Origin: Diphasiastrum complanatum
Taxonomy: Eukaryota > Streptophyta > Lycopodiopsida > Lycopodiales > Lycopodiaceae
Assembly (NCBI GenBank): GCA_029204225.1
Contig: CM055113.1
Location: 253,001-317,000, forward strand
Direction of reading: 5' to 3'
DNA: 64,000 nt
The position numbers and the translations under genes are program-made. The notes under the pieces are model-generated. The model did no database searches, was not told the DNA's origin, and saw nothing but the letters and a program-made list of their open reading frames with translations. Of the stretch, positions 1 to 11,340 are shown piece after piece. The number at the start of each line of letters is the position of its first letter. Position 1 is the stretch's first letter.

Positions 1-854
1 AAATTAATGTAAATTTGGTGCAGACGCTAAACCATCCTACCAGAAAAAGTGAGAAAAAATACCATGTGACAATGGCATCAGAAAGCGATTCCAATTTGAT
101 GGATTTTGTTGTTCATGATGTAGAATTGCACATTTAGGATTATTATGAAAAACTAATATAGATATTGTTCTCGGGCAACAATGGCATTTTGATAAGAACA
201 AGTCATTGAGAATTGATTTTGTTGAAAAATCTTTATCTTTTATGCATGAGAATTCTTTAATCGAGATCATGGCTAGTTTAAATGTGGCCACTAAAAATGT
301 TAACATTCCTTGTAAACAGGAATTTAATTCTATTATGAAAAATTTTGATTTTAAAGTTTATTTATGTTTTCATAATGATATCATTCGCTGCAATGATGAA
401 GAACTTAACATAAATGCCATGAATATACCCAATGAGAACACTACAAAATTTGAAGCCTATAATGAACTTAGGCAGGAATTCAATGATGTTTTTTTAGTTT
501 ACCACCAGAAAGGATAATTGATCATAAAATTGACCTAATACATGGAGCAATTCCAATCGCACAACGTCCTTATAGGATGAGTGCATCGGAAGAGGCTAAG
601 GTAAGTAGGCATTTACATGATTACTTGAAAAAGGTGGGTACAACCTAGTAAGTCTCCTTGGGCATCACCAATGGTTCTGGTTGCCAAGAAGGATGGGAAT
701 ATAAGGTTTTGCGTCGACTATAAGAAACTGAACAACGTAACCATTAAGAATAGATATCCACTACCATGGATGGATGATCTAATAGACTATCTTGGTGGTG
801 CTAGGTACTTTACCAAGATAAATCTAAGATCGGGCTACCATCAGATACGCATTA
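1..854 (+). mobile_element. Ty3/gypsy pol fragment (protease end to RT)
   Basis: Degenerate gypsy polyprotein. From about 145 the + frame shows the end of the aspartic protease (DIVLGQQWHF, matching the conserved DIVLG-W motif), then the protease-RT linker (206-517). RT follows with [27 protein letters not shown] and [11 protein letters not shown], and motif A reads [13 protein letters not shown] near 820-850, with Asn in place of the catalytic Asp. Two single-base frameshifts, near 505 and 635, break the frame. The gypsy homology stops inside RT just after GYHQIRI, where copia gag begins. No LTR is visible. The element once encoded enzymes for cytoplasmic reverse transcription of its own RNA; this copy cannot. 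Confidence 0.85.
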
Positions 855-2652
855 CCAGATGGAAGCTGAAGGATGGAAAGGGTTTTGCGCTGATCATCCT
901 CAATATAACGGATGTATCTGAGGCTCAGACATCGAAAGAAGTCGGATCTGTCATAGATGATCAAGATGCAGTGATGCAACTACTTACAATCCAGAATTGA
1001 CTCTTTCGAGAGTCATTACTATGTTGTTGCAAGAAGACACAAGGAGGATGAAGCCTCAAGTTCCTCAGCTGATTCTCACGCCTTGTACACCAACAAGAGC
1101 ACGACAAAGCAGAAGAAGAAGAAAGGCCCAAAGCAATCAAAGCCAGACCAACCAGCTCAGCACAAGGAACAGTCGAATCCGTAGACAAAGAAGAAGCTGT
1201 TCTGCAGATACTGCAAACAAAACAACCACGAAATACAAGAATGCCAAATACTTCAAGCAAAGAACAACGTCAAGAGATAGTCAAATCAAGTGGCAAATGC
1301 AGCTACAGAAGCTCCACAGTGTATTCAAGAAGCGGATTATGATGCCTTCATGACTAGCCATCAAGGAGCATCTGGCAACAGTTCTTGGTTCCTGGATTCC
1401 AGAGCCACTCAGCATATGACTAGCCTCATTGGCTGTTTTGAGTCCTATACACCTTACGGTACCCATATATATGTCCACTTTGGTGACAATAGCACATAGA
1501 CTATTAAAGGTGAGGGCACTATAAGATTAAACTTTGCTAATGATCAGTCTAAGCTGCTCTCTAAGGTCCTTTATGTACCAAATTTATCTACAAATCTGCT
1601 CTTTATAAGCAGAATCACAGATCTAGGACACAGAGTAGAATTTGAATGTGATCAGTGTAAAGTAGTGGATAGGACAGGCAATATCCTAGCACTCGAAAAG
1701 AGGCATGGATACTTGTATAAATTGAGTCATTGTTTTTTTGCCTCTAGTCAAGCTCTCAATACTTCGATTTATTCAAATAAAGGTCTACTTTGGCATTATA
1801 GACTTGGTCATTTAAATCATGTTGTTGTACAATGAATGTCTAGAAAATCTATTGTTCTTGATCTTGACTATCCTCTCGAAAAAGTCGAGTTACCTATCTG
1901 TCAAGACTGTGGTAAACATGCTAGGAAACCATTCAAGTCAAGCGATCAGCATGTTGCTAGAGGATTGCTAGATGTTGTACATTCAGATATTTGTGGCCCG
2001 ATGAAAATCCTTCGCTGAAGGATGCCAAGTATTTTATAACCTTCATTGATGAATTCTCTAGAAGGACTATGGTGTATTTCATAAAGAAGAAATTAGAAGC
2101 CTTCAACTGCTTTAGAATCTTCAAGGAGCGTGCAAAAAAGGAGACTGGAAGGACGATCAAGGCCCTCAGGTCAGACAACGGTGGAGAATATATCTCTGTC
2201 GAGTTTAAGGAGTACTGCCAAAGCCAAGGCATTGAGCAACAATTCATCACTCCTTACAGTCCTCAGTCTAACGGCTTAGCTGAGAGGAAGAACCGTACTC
2301 TGGTTGAATCTGCCAAATGTATATGCTATCGCATGCATCGTTGCCCAAGAGATTCTGGACTGAAGCTGTCTCCACTACAGCTTATGTCCAGAACAGATGT
2401 TCGACCAAGGCCCTCTCAGACAAGACACCCCACGAGGTGTGGACAGGCTCTAAGCCTTCTTTGAAGAACCTAAGAGTGTTTGGGTGCATTGCCTATGCGC
2501 AGATCCCAAAGGACACAAGGAAGAAATTGGACTTCCAAGGTCTCAAGACCATCCTGATCGGATATACTTCGTCTGACATTACTCATAAGTTGTATGATCC
2601 TGATACCCAGCACATCTTGTATAGCAGGGGTATAGTCTTTATCGAGGATCAA
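855..2652 (+). mobile_element. Ty1/copia gag-protease-integrase fragment inside the gypsy fragment
   Basis: Copia-type polyprotein portion spread over three frames. In order: gag ([13 protein letters not shown] near 910-940), with about 44 codons missing relative to the homologous - strand copy at 7540-10972. Then an intact CX2CX4HX4C zinc knuckle near 1200-1235, a protease with DSRATQHM near 1397 (active-site Gly changed to Arg), the integrase HHCC region near 1790-1910, and an integrase core with HSDICG, RSDNGGEY and NGLAERKN (1975-2300). The end of integrase follows, as far as YSRGIVFIEDQR (2317-2652). Stops at about 1498 and 1832 and several frameshifts make it dead. It lacks RT, RNase H and LTRs. 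Confidence 0.85.
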
Positions 2653-2750
2653 AGGGTTATTGATTGGCCTATTGTCACCACAGTTTGGGAAATCAAGTCT
2701 TTCTTGGGGTTTGTAGGATTTTTCCGTTGGCATATTCCCCAATATGCTTG
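2653..2750 (+). mobile_element. Ty3/gypsy RT 3' scrap
   Basis: The frame that ends copia integrase runs without a stop into VIDWP followed by SFLGFVGFFRWHIPQ. This is the conserved connection of gypsy RT to RNase H (I-W-P ... LGxxxYYRxFI type). It should lie about 400-450 bp after the GYHQIRI motif that ends at 854. The copia segment therefore sits in place of the middle of a gypsy RT. Homology is lost after 2750. Confidence 0.75.
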
Positions 2751-2790
2751 ATTGGCATTTTTCCTTACCCAGGCCTTGAAAGCCTATAAG

Positions 2791-3390
2791 AAGCTAAGCC
2801 GGAGGCTATATCAGATGTGAAAAGTGAAGTTTTCATCCAAATTTCATTAGTTACACCTTTCTATCTCCTAGTTTCATTAAAATGGCAATGTAGGAAGGGA
2901 ATGGTAGTGTAACTTTGTGCATAAAACAAGTATTGAAGTTCTGTTTTTTGTCATTTTGAAGTTCTGATTTTCAGATCTGTAAATCTAAAAATCATATCTG
3001 AAAACTGAAGTTTTCATAGAGCTTCATTAGTTTTCCATTTCTAGACACTACTTTGATGGATTTGGATATTTAGAATAGTGAGAAATGTAAAAATTTAGAA
3101 GCTAAGAGGTTAAATCAGATCTGAAAAGTGAAGTTTTCATCCAAACTTCATTAGTTACCTTTCTATCTCCTAGTTTCATGAAAATGGCAATGTAGGAAGG
3201 GAATGGTAGTGTAACTTTGTGCATAAAACAAGTTTTGAAGTTCTATTTTTTTTTTTTCATTTTGAAGTTCTGATTTTCAGACATGTTAATCTAAAAATTG
3301 AAATTTTCATAGAGCTTCATTAGTTTTCCATTTCTAGACACTAGTTTCATGGATTTGGAGATCTAGAATAGTGAGAAATGTGAAAATTTT
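2791..3390. repeat. Two-unit tandem duplication, about 300 bp per unit
   Basis: Units 2791-3098 and 3099-3390 share long stretches: starting AAGCTAAG, the block around TAGGAAGGGAATGGTAGTG, and the ending AGAATAGTGAGAAATG. Each unit also contains two diverged copies of a GAAGTTTTCAT...CTTCATTAG motif about 180 bp apart, so an older half-unit duplication is likely. AT-rich, no coding potential. Confidence 0.85.
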
Positions 3391-4485
3391 GGTTTCTTTT
3401 GAAATGACAAATGGAAATGGACTTGGAATGGGAACTTTATGTAAACATTAGCTTGGATTAGTTAATTGAAGTTTACATAAAGATACCACTTTAACAAGTA
3501 GAGGTGAGGAAGTCCTCCAAATCCAAGGTAGAGCTTCCAAATGTCCTCCAAGCAACCTACAAGCTCCAAGATGCTTCCCAATTCCAAGCTAGCATGCCTC
3601 CACCTGCAAGTAAGGATCTACAAGCCTCCAAGGATCTCTCCTCCACCCGTGTCCCTACTCTTAAACACAAAGAGAGATAACAAGCTGGCCTCAAGTATTC
3701 ACCACCCAACCATAGCTAGATCCAAACTCCAAGCAAGTATCTAGCACCCCCTTGCTAACCATAAACAAATCACAAGCATACAACAACAGACTATAGCATA
3801 CTCAAGATCAAACCCTACTTATGTCGCATACCATAAGCAAGATCCAAACCCTAAGCATACTACACACAAGAAAGTACTCTACACACTAGTAGCAACACTA
3901 GAGCATAAGCAAAGCAAGCAAGAGAGATCTCTCCTCCGCCCAATGGGCGCCCTACTACCCTCATATAGATGGCCCATGGACCCCTCCAGTGCACTATGGA
4001 GTTCAATGCCCATCCAATGTGTGAGAGAGAGAAGCCTAGGGGAGTTAAAGAACCTCCAAGGACCTCCAAGAACCTCCATAGGCTTATGGAAGGTCAAGAG
4101 ACTCCTTGCATAACCTATGACTCTTTAAATGCCTTTCTTGTGGGAGTTGGGAGCTCATTGGACACGTTGGAAGTGCGCCCTCCTACTAGGTCCCAATGCC
4201 CAAGTTGTGCATGCATACTTTGGTCCTAGACCATTAAAGTGATATGGTTCAAGGTTGAGGCCCAAGGTTTAGAAAAATAGTCATCCAATGACTTTCTAAC
4301 ACCTCTCTAGGTTCCATACCTCCATCCAAGGCATAGACACCTACTTGCTCTTAACCAAGGACACTAGTACCTTAATCTAAGGCACATACCCTTAATCTTG
4401 AGGGTACTCCTCATCCAAGGGTCACGTGACTCCATACCTCCGACCAAGGTATAGTTACTTGTCTGCCCTTATCCAAAGGTGCATA
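3391..4485. other. Low-complexity region without a gene
   Basis: A C/A-rich stretch dense in CTCCAAG, CCAAGG and CATACC words. It may be a degraded LTR or satellite. The short ORFs here (for example 3541-3744 and 3969-4229) have repetitive compositions and no recognisable domain, so I do not call them. Confidence 0.5.
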
Positions 4486-4560
4486 CCCTTAATCCTAAGG
4501 ATAACCCTTAATCCTAAGGGTAATCCTTAATCCTAAGGGTAACCCTTATCCCAGGGTAAT
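4486..4560. repeat. Short tandem array of CCTTAATCCTAAGGG-like units
   Basis: About four copies of a 17-19 bp unit around CCCTTAATCCTAAGGGTAA. Each unit is itself a near-palindrome (CCCTT...AAGGG). Degenerate relatives of the same dyad occur upstream from about 4370. Function unknown. Confidence 0.75.
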
Positions 4561-5237
4561 TTGCCATTTACCCCCCAACACTAAATGGACCAATAGGGGT
4601 TTGAAGTACTGCCAGTTACATAGGAATGTAACAGATACCATGTTTAAAATCGGAGGGGACAGTCCCTTCAATACTCTCAATGCGTGCAGTACTGGTGACT
4701 TAGTAGGCAAACACGAGAACATAATAATTTTAGAGCTTCTAATGTGTAGTGGTAGTGGAAGCGATGAGTAGACAACTAAACAAATCAATTAGATAGTCAG
4801 ATAGAACATGGAAAAGCATTGCAGTATTGACACGAATCTGAACGCAGAACCAAAACAGAACTGTAATCAGATTAAGTATAACGAAATATACAAGTCAATA
4901 ATGCAGGTGAGCACAAAACATTAGCAGACGTAACCGCATGCTTCACGAAGCTAATTACAATATGTGAAGGTTATGAACCTATTACTGACAATCTGTCTAA
5001 AAGAAAGAATCGATGCATGAAGGCATCTACAATGTCTATCTCACATGTTACAGAAAAAATGCTTATGTCGCTTATCTTACTTCTGTTTCTTATATATATG
5101 AATACCGAGATGGTATTCACTATATACATAAATTTTACAGGTGTGCAGGTGAAGAAGGTACAAAAGTGGTTGTGCTGTCTGTAGGAGCATGGGTGGCTGT
5201 TGTGTTGTTGTCAAATCTGATCACATAGTGCATAGAA
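4561..5237. other. No recognisable feature
   Basis: Unique AT-rich DNA. The ORF at 5013-5228 has no recognisable domain and no support beyond its length. Confidence 0.4.
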
Positions 5238-5580
5238 TGAGCGTGAGGAGGCTGCAACGTCAGGCTTCACCAAAAGTTAACGCTGTTGAAAATGCAAAAA
5301 TCGTGACACCCTTTGGCCTTTGGCCTTGTCCTTACCTAAAGGTAAGTGTCGCATTTTTTGCCTGTCATAAATTGCCTGTAAAAATGCAGTGTTGCATTTT
5401 TTTTGCCTGTCATAAAATGCGTGTAAATATGCAGTGTCGCATTTCTCACATTTTTTGCCTATCATAAAAATGCGTGTAAATATGCAGACTGTGGGATAAC
5501 ACAAGTAATGCAGCAGTATGAATGGAGGCAGATTAACATAGGATTTAGGAGAGTAGAGGAAATAAATTCAACATCTCTTG
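5238..5580 (+). repeat. Leader-like repeat, copy A, with three internal tandem units
   Basis: Homologous to 10968-11340 along its whole length, beginning ATGAGCGTGA and ending near GGAGAGTAGAGGA. Between 5347 and 5490 it holds three tandem units of about 43, 45 and 53 bp with the core TTTTTTGCCTGTCATAAA, each ending TGTAAA(A/T)ATGCA. In copy B the repeat leads straight into gypsy-like gag. The family may therefore be the 5' leader of that retroelement; this is an inference from position. Confidence 0.75.
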
Positions 5581-7457
5581 CAGGTGTATTAGATGTAGTA
5601 CACATGGATATTGGACAATTGCAATATAAAGGTAAAACTGCAAAAGACCTTGCTGATAGTGAAATCTTCTTTTATGAATCCACATTCCCAATTTAAAAGG
5701 GGATTTTGATAAAATCCAGCCGATTTCACTACCTAGTTTTACAAGTGATAAATCACTTGTATTGAGATTGAGAAAGATTGGAGTTTGAATTACAACAAGC
5801 AAGAGCTGTTGCTCCTACAGTATGATATACCCTCATACTTCATATTAATTTCTAATGGAGAGCTGGTAAGTAGCTACAATCATTTTTATTCATCTTGAAT
5901 AACTCAATTCAAAAGCAGTCATATAACAACTCTTCTAAATGCAATATAATTTGTGTCACTTTTTTGCAGGTACATAAAAGACATGAGCTTGAGATCAAAT
6001 GCAAGATATTAACAGAACTATCCAAATAGTGGAGGAACACTGAAATCTATTATCAAAAAAATGCAAGTCCATCATCATTATTGAATTAAAAGAGAGAGAG
6101 AGAGAGAGATTTATTTTTTGTTAGTTTAAAAATTGCAATACATTAATATTCTAAAGACACAACTTGATTGTAACAATCCATATTCATATATATGGAAATC
6201 CCAAAAATGGGTTGTGTACATGTAAGATTGTATATATCTTTTGATTGTAATATATACATGTACATGTATGCTTGAAATCCTATAAATTAAAAGTATCTAT
6301 TCAATAATTTTTTTTTCCAGTATTTTCTTCTATACCAAGAGAAGCATCTTGTAAAATTGCTTCTTAATGTTAGTATTTCAGTACTAGGAGGTTCAAAAAC
6401 TACAATATCTCTTCTTGTTATTCTCCTTCCGCTTCATTGGGGAGGATTTTAATACCCTACTGATCATATATTATAATATCTGCATCCTAGGCAACTTGGA
6501 AGGCTGTTAGAGCATGAGCAACTTTCTCTTTTCTATCTTTGGAGCTCACAATTTTAGGAACAAAACTTTTGCCATTTGAAACAAAAGTCTTTATCAACTC
6601 CTCTGCAATTTGTACACTTCATCTTGGTTGTACGGTTCAAGAGTGAATTGTCATTAGCAACAAGATGGATGAGCAATTTAATATAATGGTACTAAAGAAA
6701 TAGGAATTTAAATGACAAGAATATCAAATGAATTATTCTGTCAATGCCAAAGTAGAAAAAACAATATTACCTTATCAATATCAACATCTATTTGTAGATT
6801 ATACCATTCAAAAAATAGATTTGTGTTGTACAACATAAACCATGCACAATTGAAAGAATCATTCTGTTGTACAGTCTGCAATTTTTGAAACGAAAGTATT
6901 AACATCATGAAAAATATATTATGCACAAAAGGATGAAAAACTTAAATCCAAAAAAAGATCTGAATTAGCAAAAATATCTACCTAGATAGACTTTATTTTT
7001 ATTTCGCCAATAGATGTGATAATTGTTGATATTTGCTCGATGGCTATAGAAAACAAAGAATTAAATGAAACGTCTCATACTTCCGTTACTATTGGGACTA
7101 CATGCTCTCTCAACCCAAGGTTGACGTATGATAGAGTAACTACAATGGTGTACATATAAGAGTTAGATGCACATCGAGAAATAGAGATAGCTAATGAATG
7201 TCTTTTGTTATCAGATCATCATACTCTTATGTATTGATCTATTCGATCTGGACTATTGAGCCAGTGACACTCATGTTGTCTAGCCTATGTTGGTATATTC
7301 TCTACCAATATAAGCAATTGCCGGTTGATCTAAGGTTTTTGTTGTTCTTAAAAGTAACTAGACTTGTAACTTAATGACCCAACCATGGCATCTTGTTGTG
7401 TAAGTCCATGAGTTGAGGACAAATTAGTTAGTTACTTGAGAGATAATTGAATGTGAC
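5581..7457. other. AT-rich DNA without a recognisable gene
   Basis: Contains a short GA microsatellite (about 6090-6109) and AT-rich tracts. ORFs here are short and uninformative. I see no LTR ends or gene structure that I can support. Confidence 0.45.
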
Positions 7458-7527
7458 ATGTTAGTGGGGAGTTGAGAAAACCACATTCAGTTATGTTAGT
7501 GGGGAGTTGAGAAAACCACATTCAGTT
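7458..7527. repeat. Perfect 35 bp tandem duplication
   Basis: The 35 bp unit starting ATGTTAGTGGGGAG is present twice head to tail (7458-7492 and 7493-7527). It lies right beside the point where the - strand copia RNase H homology breaks off (about 7540), so it may be repair scar DNA. Confidence 0.9.
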
Positions 7528-7539
7528 ATGCCTGGTTGT

Positions 7540-10500
7540 AGAAAGCGACATCCAAATCTAGATGTGGACTTACGATTGTCTACATCTCCTCCCCAGCTTG
7601 CATCAGAATATCCACTAAGTTGATGCAGATTGTCATTGTTGACATCTCCATAGCAGATGTAGTGGTCCATGGTAGCTCGAATATACCTCATGACTCTTAT
7701 GAGAGCCTTCCAATGAATAATGCCATGAATAGCCATGTATTGGATGAGTGAGCTTACTGCAAAAGAGATATCCGGTCTTGTACAGACCATTGTGTACATG
7801 AGAGATCCAAGTATCGATTGATAAGGATACTCTCTCATCTGCTCCTCTTCCTGCTTGGTCTGGGGACATTGTCCTTTGACAAATGCAGGCCTGGATCCAT
7901 CGGCAAGTGAGCTAATTTACAATTTATTAGAGTGTATATGTTAAGAACATTGTGAAGATACATCTGTTGAGTGATGTAAATCAGTCGTTTTGTTGTATCT
8001 CTGTGGATTTGAATGCCCAGACAGAAGTAAGCTTTGCCTAGATCAGTCACGTTGAATTTTGAAAACAACATCTACTTAGAATCCTTGACCAAATTGGTAT
8101 TGTTGCTGAAGAGCAACGTATCATCAACGTATAAGATGATGATAATGAAGAATTGTTGCACTGACTTGGAATAGATGTTGCAATCAACAGTGCTTGGTTT
8201 GAATCCTTGTTCGATGAGGAATGTGTTGATCCTCTGAAACCAAGCTCTGGCAGACTATTTCAAGCCGTAAAGTGCTTTGTGGAGTTAACAGATATGATTA
8301 TTCATACCTTCCAAAACGTACCCTTCGGGCTGGATCATGTAGATGTCTTCTTGTATAACTCCATTCAGATAGGTTGTTTGTACATCAAGTTGATGTACTT
8401 CGAGGTCGACAACTGCAGCATAAGACATGAGTGTTCGGATCGATGAATGCTTGACTACTAGACTAAAAGTCTCGTTGTAGTCGATGTTGGGGATTCGAGT
8501 GAGTCCTTGTGCTACCAATCTTGCCTTTCTTTGATCAATTGTTCCGTTGACATTGTATTTGATCTTAAAGATCCATTTGTAATCAATGATATTACAGCCA
8601 ATAAGAGCTTCGACTAGTGACCACATCTGGTTCTTGATCAGAGAGGAATACTCTCTGTCCATAGCTTCTCTCCAGAGATCAGAGTCTAGTTGGTTGAGTG
8701 CCTCTTCGACTGTCATCGGTTCCTGTATCAAGAGACATTCAAACTCAGGAGTATACCTTGTGGGCTGTGTGTGCACTCAGCTTTATCTTTTGGGAGGATT
8801 CGACTGATGAACCACTCTTGGGACTTGTTGTTGGGTAGCAGCAACGTCTTCGTCTGATACGCTGTAAAAAAGTGGGTCGACAATGGACACGCCTGAGCCA
8901 AAAGCTCGAACAGTCGTGTCAATGGCAAGTGATGAAGGTTTTCCTGGAGCAATATTCTTGCCTTTGATGTTGACAAACCGATCCTCAATAAAGACTATAT
9001 CCCGGCTATACAAGATTTGCTGGGTATCAGGATCATACAGCTTGTATGTATTATTAGATGAAGTATATCCAATCAGGGTGGTCTTGGGTTCTTGGAAGTC
9101 CAATTTCTTCCTCATGTCTTTTGGGATCTGCGCGTAGGCAATGCATCCAAACACTCTTAGGTTCTTCACATAAGGCTTAGAGCTTGTCCACACCTCGTGG
9201 GGTGTCTTGCATGAGAGGGCCTTGGTTGAACATCTATTTTGGACGTAAGCTGCAATGGAGACGGCTTCGGCCCAAAATCTCTTGGGCAGCAATGCATGCG
9301 CTAGCATACATTTGGCTTATTCAACCAGGGTGCGGTTCTTCCTCTCGACTAAGCCATTAGACTGAGGACTGTAAGGAGTGATGAATTGATGCTCAATGCC
9401 TTGGCTTTGGTAGTACTCCTTAAACTCGATACATATGTATTCTCCACCATTGTCTGACCTTAGGGCCTTGATCATCCTTCCAGTCTCCTTCTCTGCACGC
9501 TCCTTGAAGATTCTGAAGTAGTTGAAGGCTTTTGATTTCTTCTTTATAAAGTACACCATAGTCCTTCTAGAAAATTCATCAATAAAAGCTATAAAATACT
9601 TTGCATGCTTCAGCGAAGGATTTTTCATCAGGTCACAAATGTCTGAATGTACAATGTCTAACAATCCTCTAGCAATATGCTGATGGCTTGATTTAAATGG
9701 TTTCCTAGTCTGTTTATCAACTAGACAGTCTTGACAGACAGGTAACTCGACTTTATCACAAGGATAGTCGAGATCAAGAACAATAGATTGTCTAGACATT
9801 TGTTATACAGCAGCATGATTCAAGTGACCAAGTCTATAATGCCAAAGTGAACTTTTATTTGCATGAATAGAAGTACTAAGCACCTGATTAGAGGCAGAAA
9901 AGCAATGACTTAATTTATACAAGTATCCATGCCTCTTTCCGAGTGCTAGGATCTTGCCTGTCCTATCAACTACTTTGCACTGATCACATTCAAATTCTAC
10001 TCTATGTCCTAGATCTGTGATTCTGCTTACAGAGAGTAGATTTGTAGATAGATTTGGTACATATAGGACTTTAGAAAGTAGCTTAGACTGATCATTTGCA
10101 AAGCTTAATCTTACAATACCTTCACCTTTGATAGCTTGTGTGTTATTGTCACTAAGGTGAACATATTTCTTGGTATTGTAAGGTGTATAGGACTCAAAAT
10201 AGCCAATGAGGCTGGTCATGTGCTGAGTGGCTCCGGAATTCAGGAAACAAGAACTGTCATTGGATGCTCCTTGATGGCTGGTCATGAAGGCATCATGATC
10301 CGCTTCTTGAATAGGCTGTGGAGCTTCTGCAGCTACATTTGCCACTTGTTTCGACTGCCCCTTGTTGTTGTTCTTTGCTTGTAGTATTCGACAGTCTTGA
10401 ATTTTGTGGTTGTCTCGCTTGCAGTATCTGTAGAACAGCTTTTTCTTCGTCTACGGATTCGACCATTCTTTGTGCTATGTTGGTCTTTGGTCTGGATTTG

Positions 10501-10972
10501 ATTGCTTCGGGCCTTTCTTCTTCTTCTTCACATGCTCTTGTTGGTGTATAAAGCATGAGAATCAGCTGAGAAACTTGATGCGTCGTTCCTCCGTGTGTCT
10601 TCCTACAACAACATAGTAATGACTCTCGAAAGAGTCAGTTCTGGATGTGTCATGATGATCATCACCTAGTTGTCGTATGAGCTTGGCAACCTTGTAAGCA
10701 GTTGTATCACTGCGTCTTGATCGTCTATGACATATCCGACAACGGCCATTTGCCTTAGCAGGTTCTTGGATTGATTGATGTGATTCTGCAGGGAATCACC
10801 ATTCGCCATCTTGAGAGAGTAAAATTTTTTCCTGAGATGTAGCTTGGAAGCTATATCTCGCACTTCGTATAGTGCGCTCAAGATGTCCCAAACTTCTTTC
10901 GATGTCTGGGCCTTGGATACATGGCCAATCTGGGTATCCGTAATGTTTAGAATGATCAACATGGGATGAGCG
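7540..10972 (-). mobile_element. Decayed Ty1/copia element (gag to partial RNase H), no LTRs
   Basis: Reading from 10972 downward. Gag: 10972-10300. Its zinc knuckle near 10390-10436 reads YRYCKRDNHKIQDC, so the first Cys is Tyr. Protease near 10220-10246 has LNSGATQHM, with catalytic Asp changed to Asn. Integrase HHCC region: about 9930-9700. Integrase core: HSDIC, RSDNGGEY and NGLVERKN within 9700-9317. RT: 8776-7840, with KWIFKIKY, LDVQTTYLNG and an intact YVDD at about 8119-8135. RNase H: 7838-7540, up to DASWGGDVDNRKSTS, where it is truncated. In-frame TAA stops lie at about 9803 and 9315, with frameshifts in RT. Same family as 855-2652, in the opposite direction. The 5' side abuts the leader repeat at 10968. 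Confidence 0.9.
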
Positions 10973-11340
10973 TGAAAAAGCCGCGACGTCAGCCTTTGCT
11001 AAAATGAAAGTTGGTGAAGATGCAAAAAATGCGACACTCTGACGAAATGCCTTAGGATTTGATTAACAAGGTGCCTTTGCTTTTTCTAGGGCACCTTCAG
11101 CGTTTTGTAAGGCTGTGTCATCTTTTTCGTCTGTCACAAATTATGTGTAAAAACACAATGTTGCGTTTTTCGCCTGTGGAAATTCACTTGTATTTATGCA
11201 GACAGTCGAGTTTTTCGCCTGTCTTATTTTACATGTAAATATGCATACTGTGCGACAACATGATTAAAAATGTAGCATGAATGGAGACATATTAAATTAG
11301 AATTTAGGAGAGTAGAGGAGATAAATCCAACATCAATATG
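10968..11340 (+). repeat. Leader-like repeat, copy B
   Basis: Second copy of the 5238-5580 family. It shares ATGAGCGTGA...GACGTCAG and AATGCGACAC. It then has decayed TTTTTCGCCTGT / TGTAAA(A/T) tandem units (about 11120-11260) and the end motif AGGAGAGTAGAGGAGATAAAT. Here it is followed at once by gypsy-like gag on the same strand, which suggests it is the leader of that element. Confidence 0.7.

Noticed and set aside
4486-4560. Interstitial telomere repeat
   Set aside because: The unit is CCTTAATCCTAAGGG, not a CCCTAAA array, and it is palindromic.
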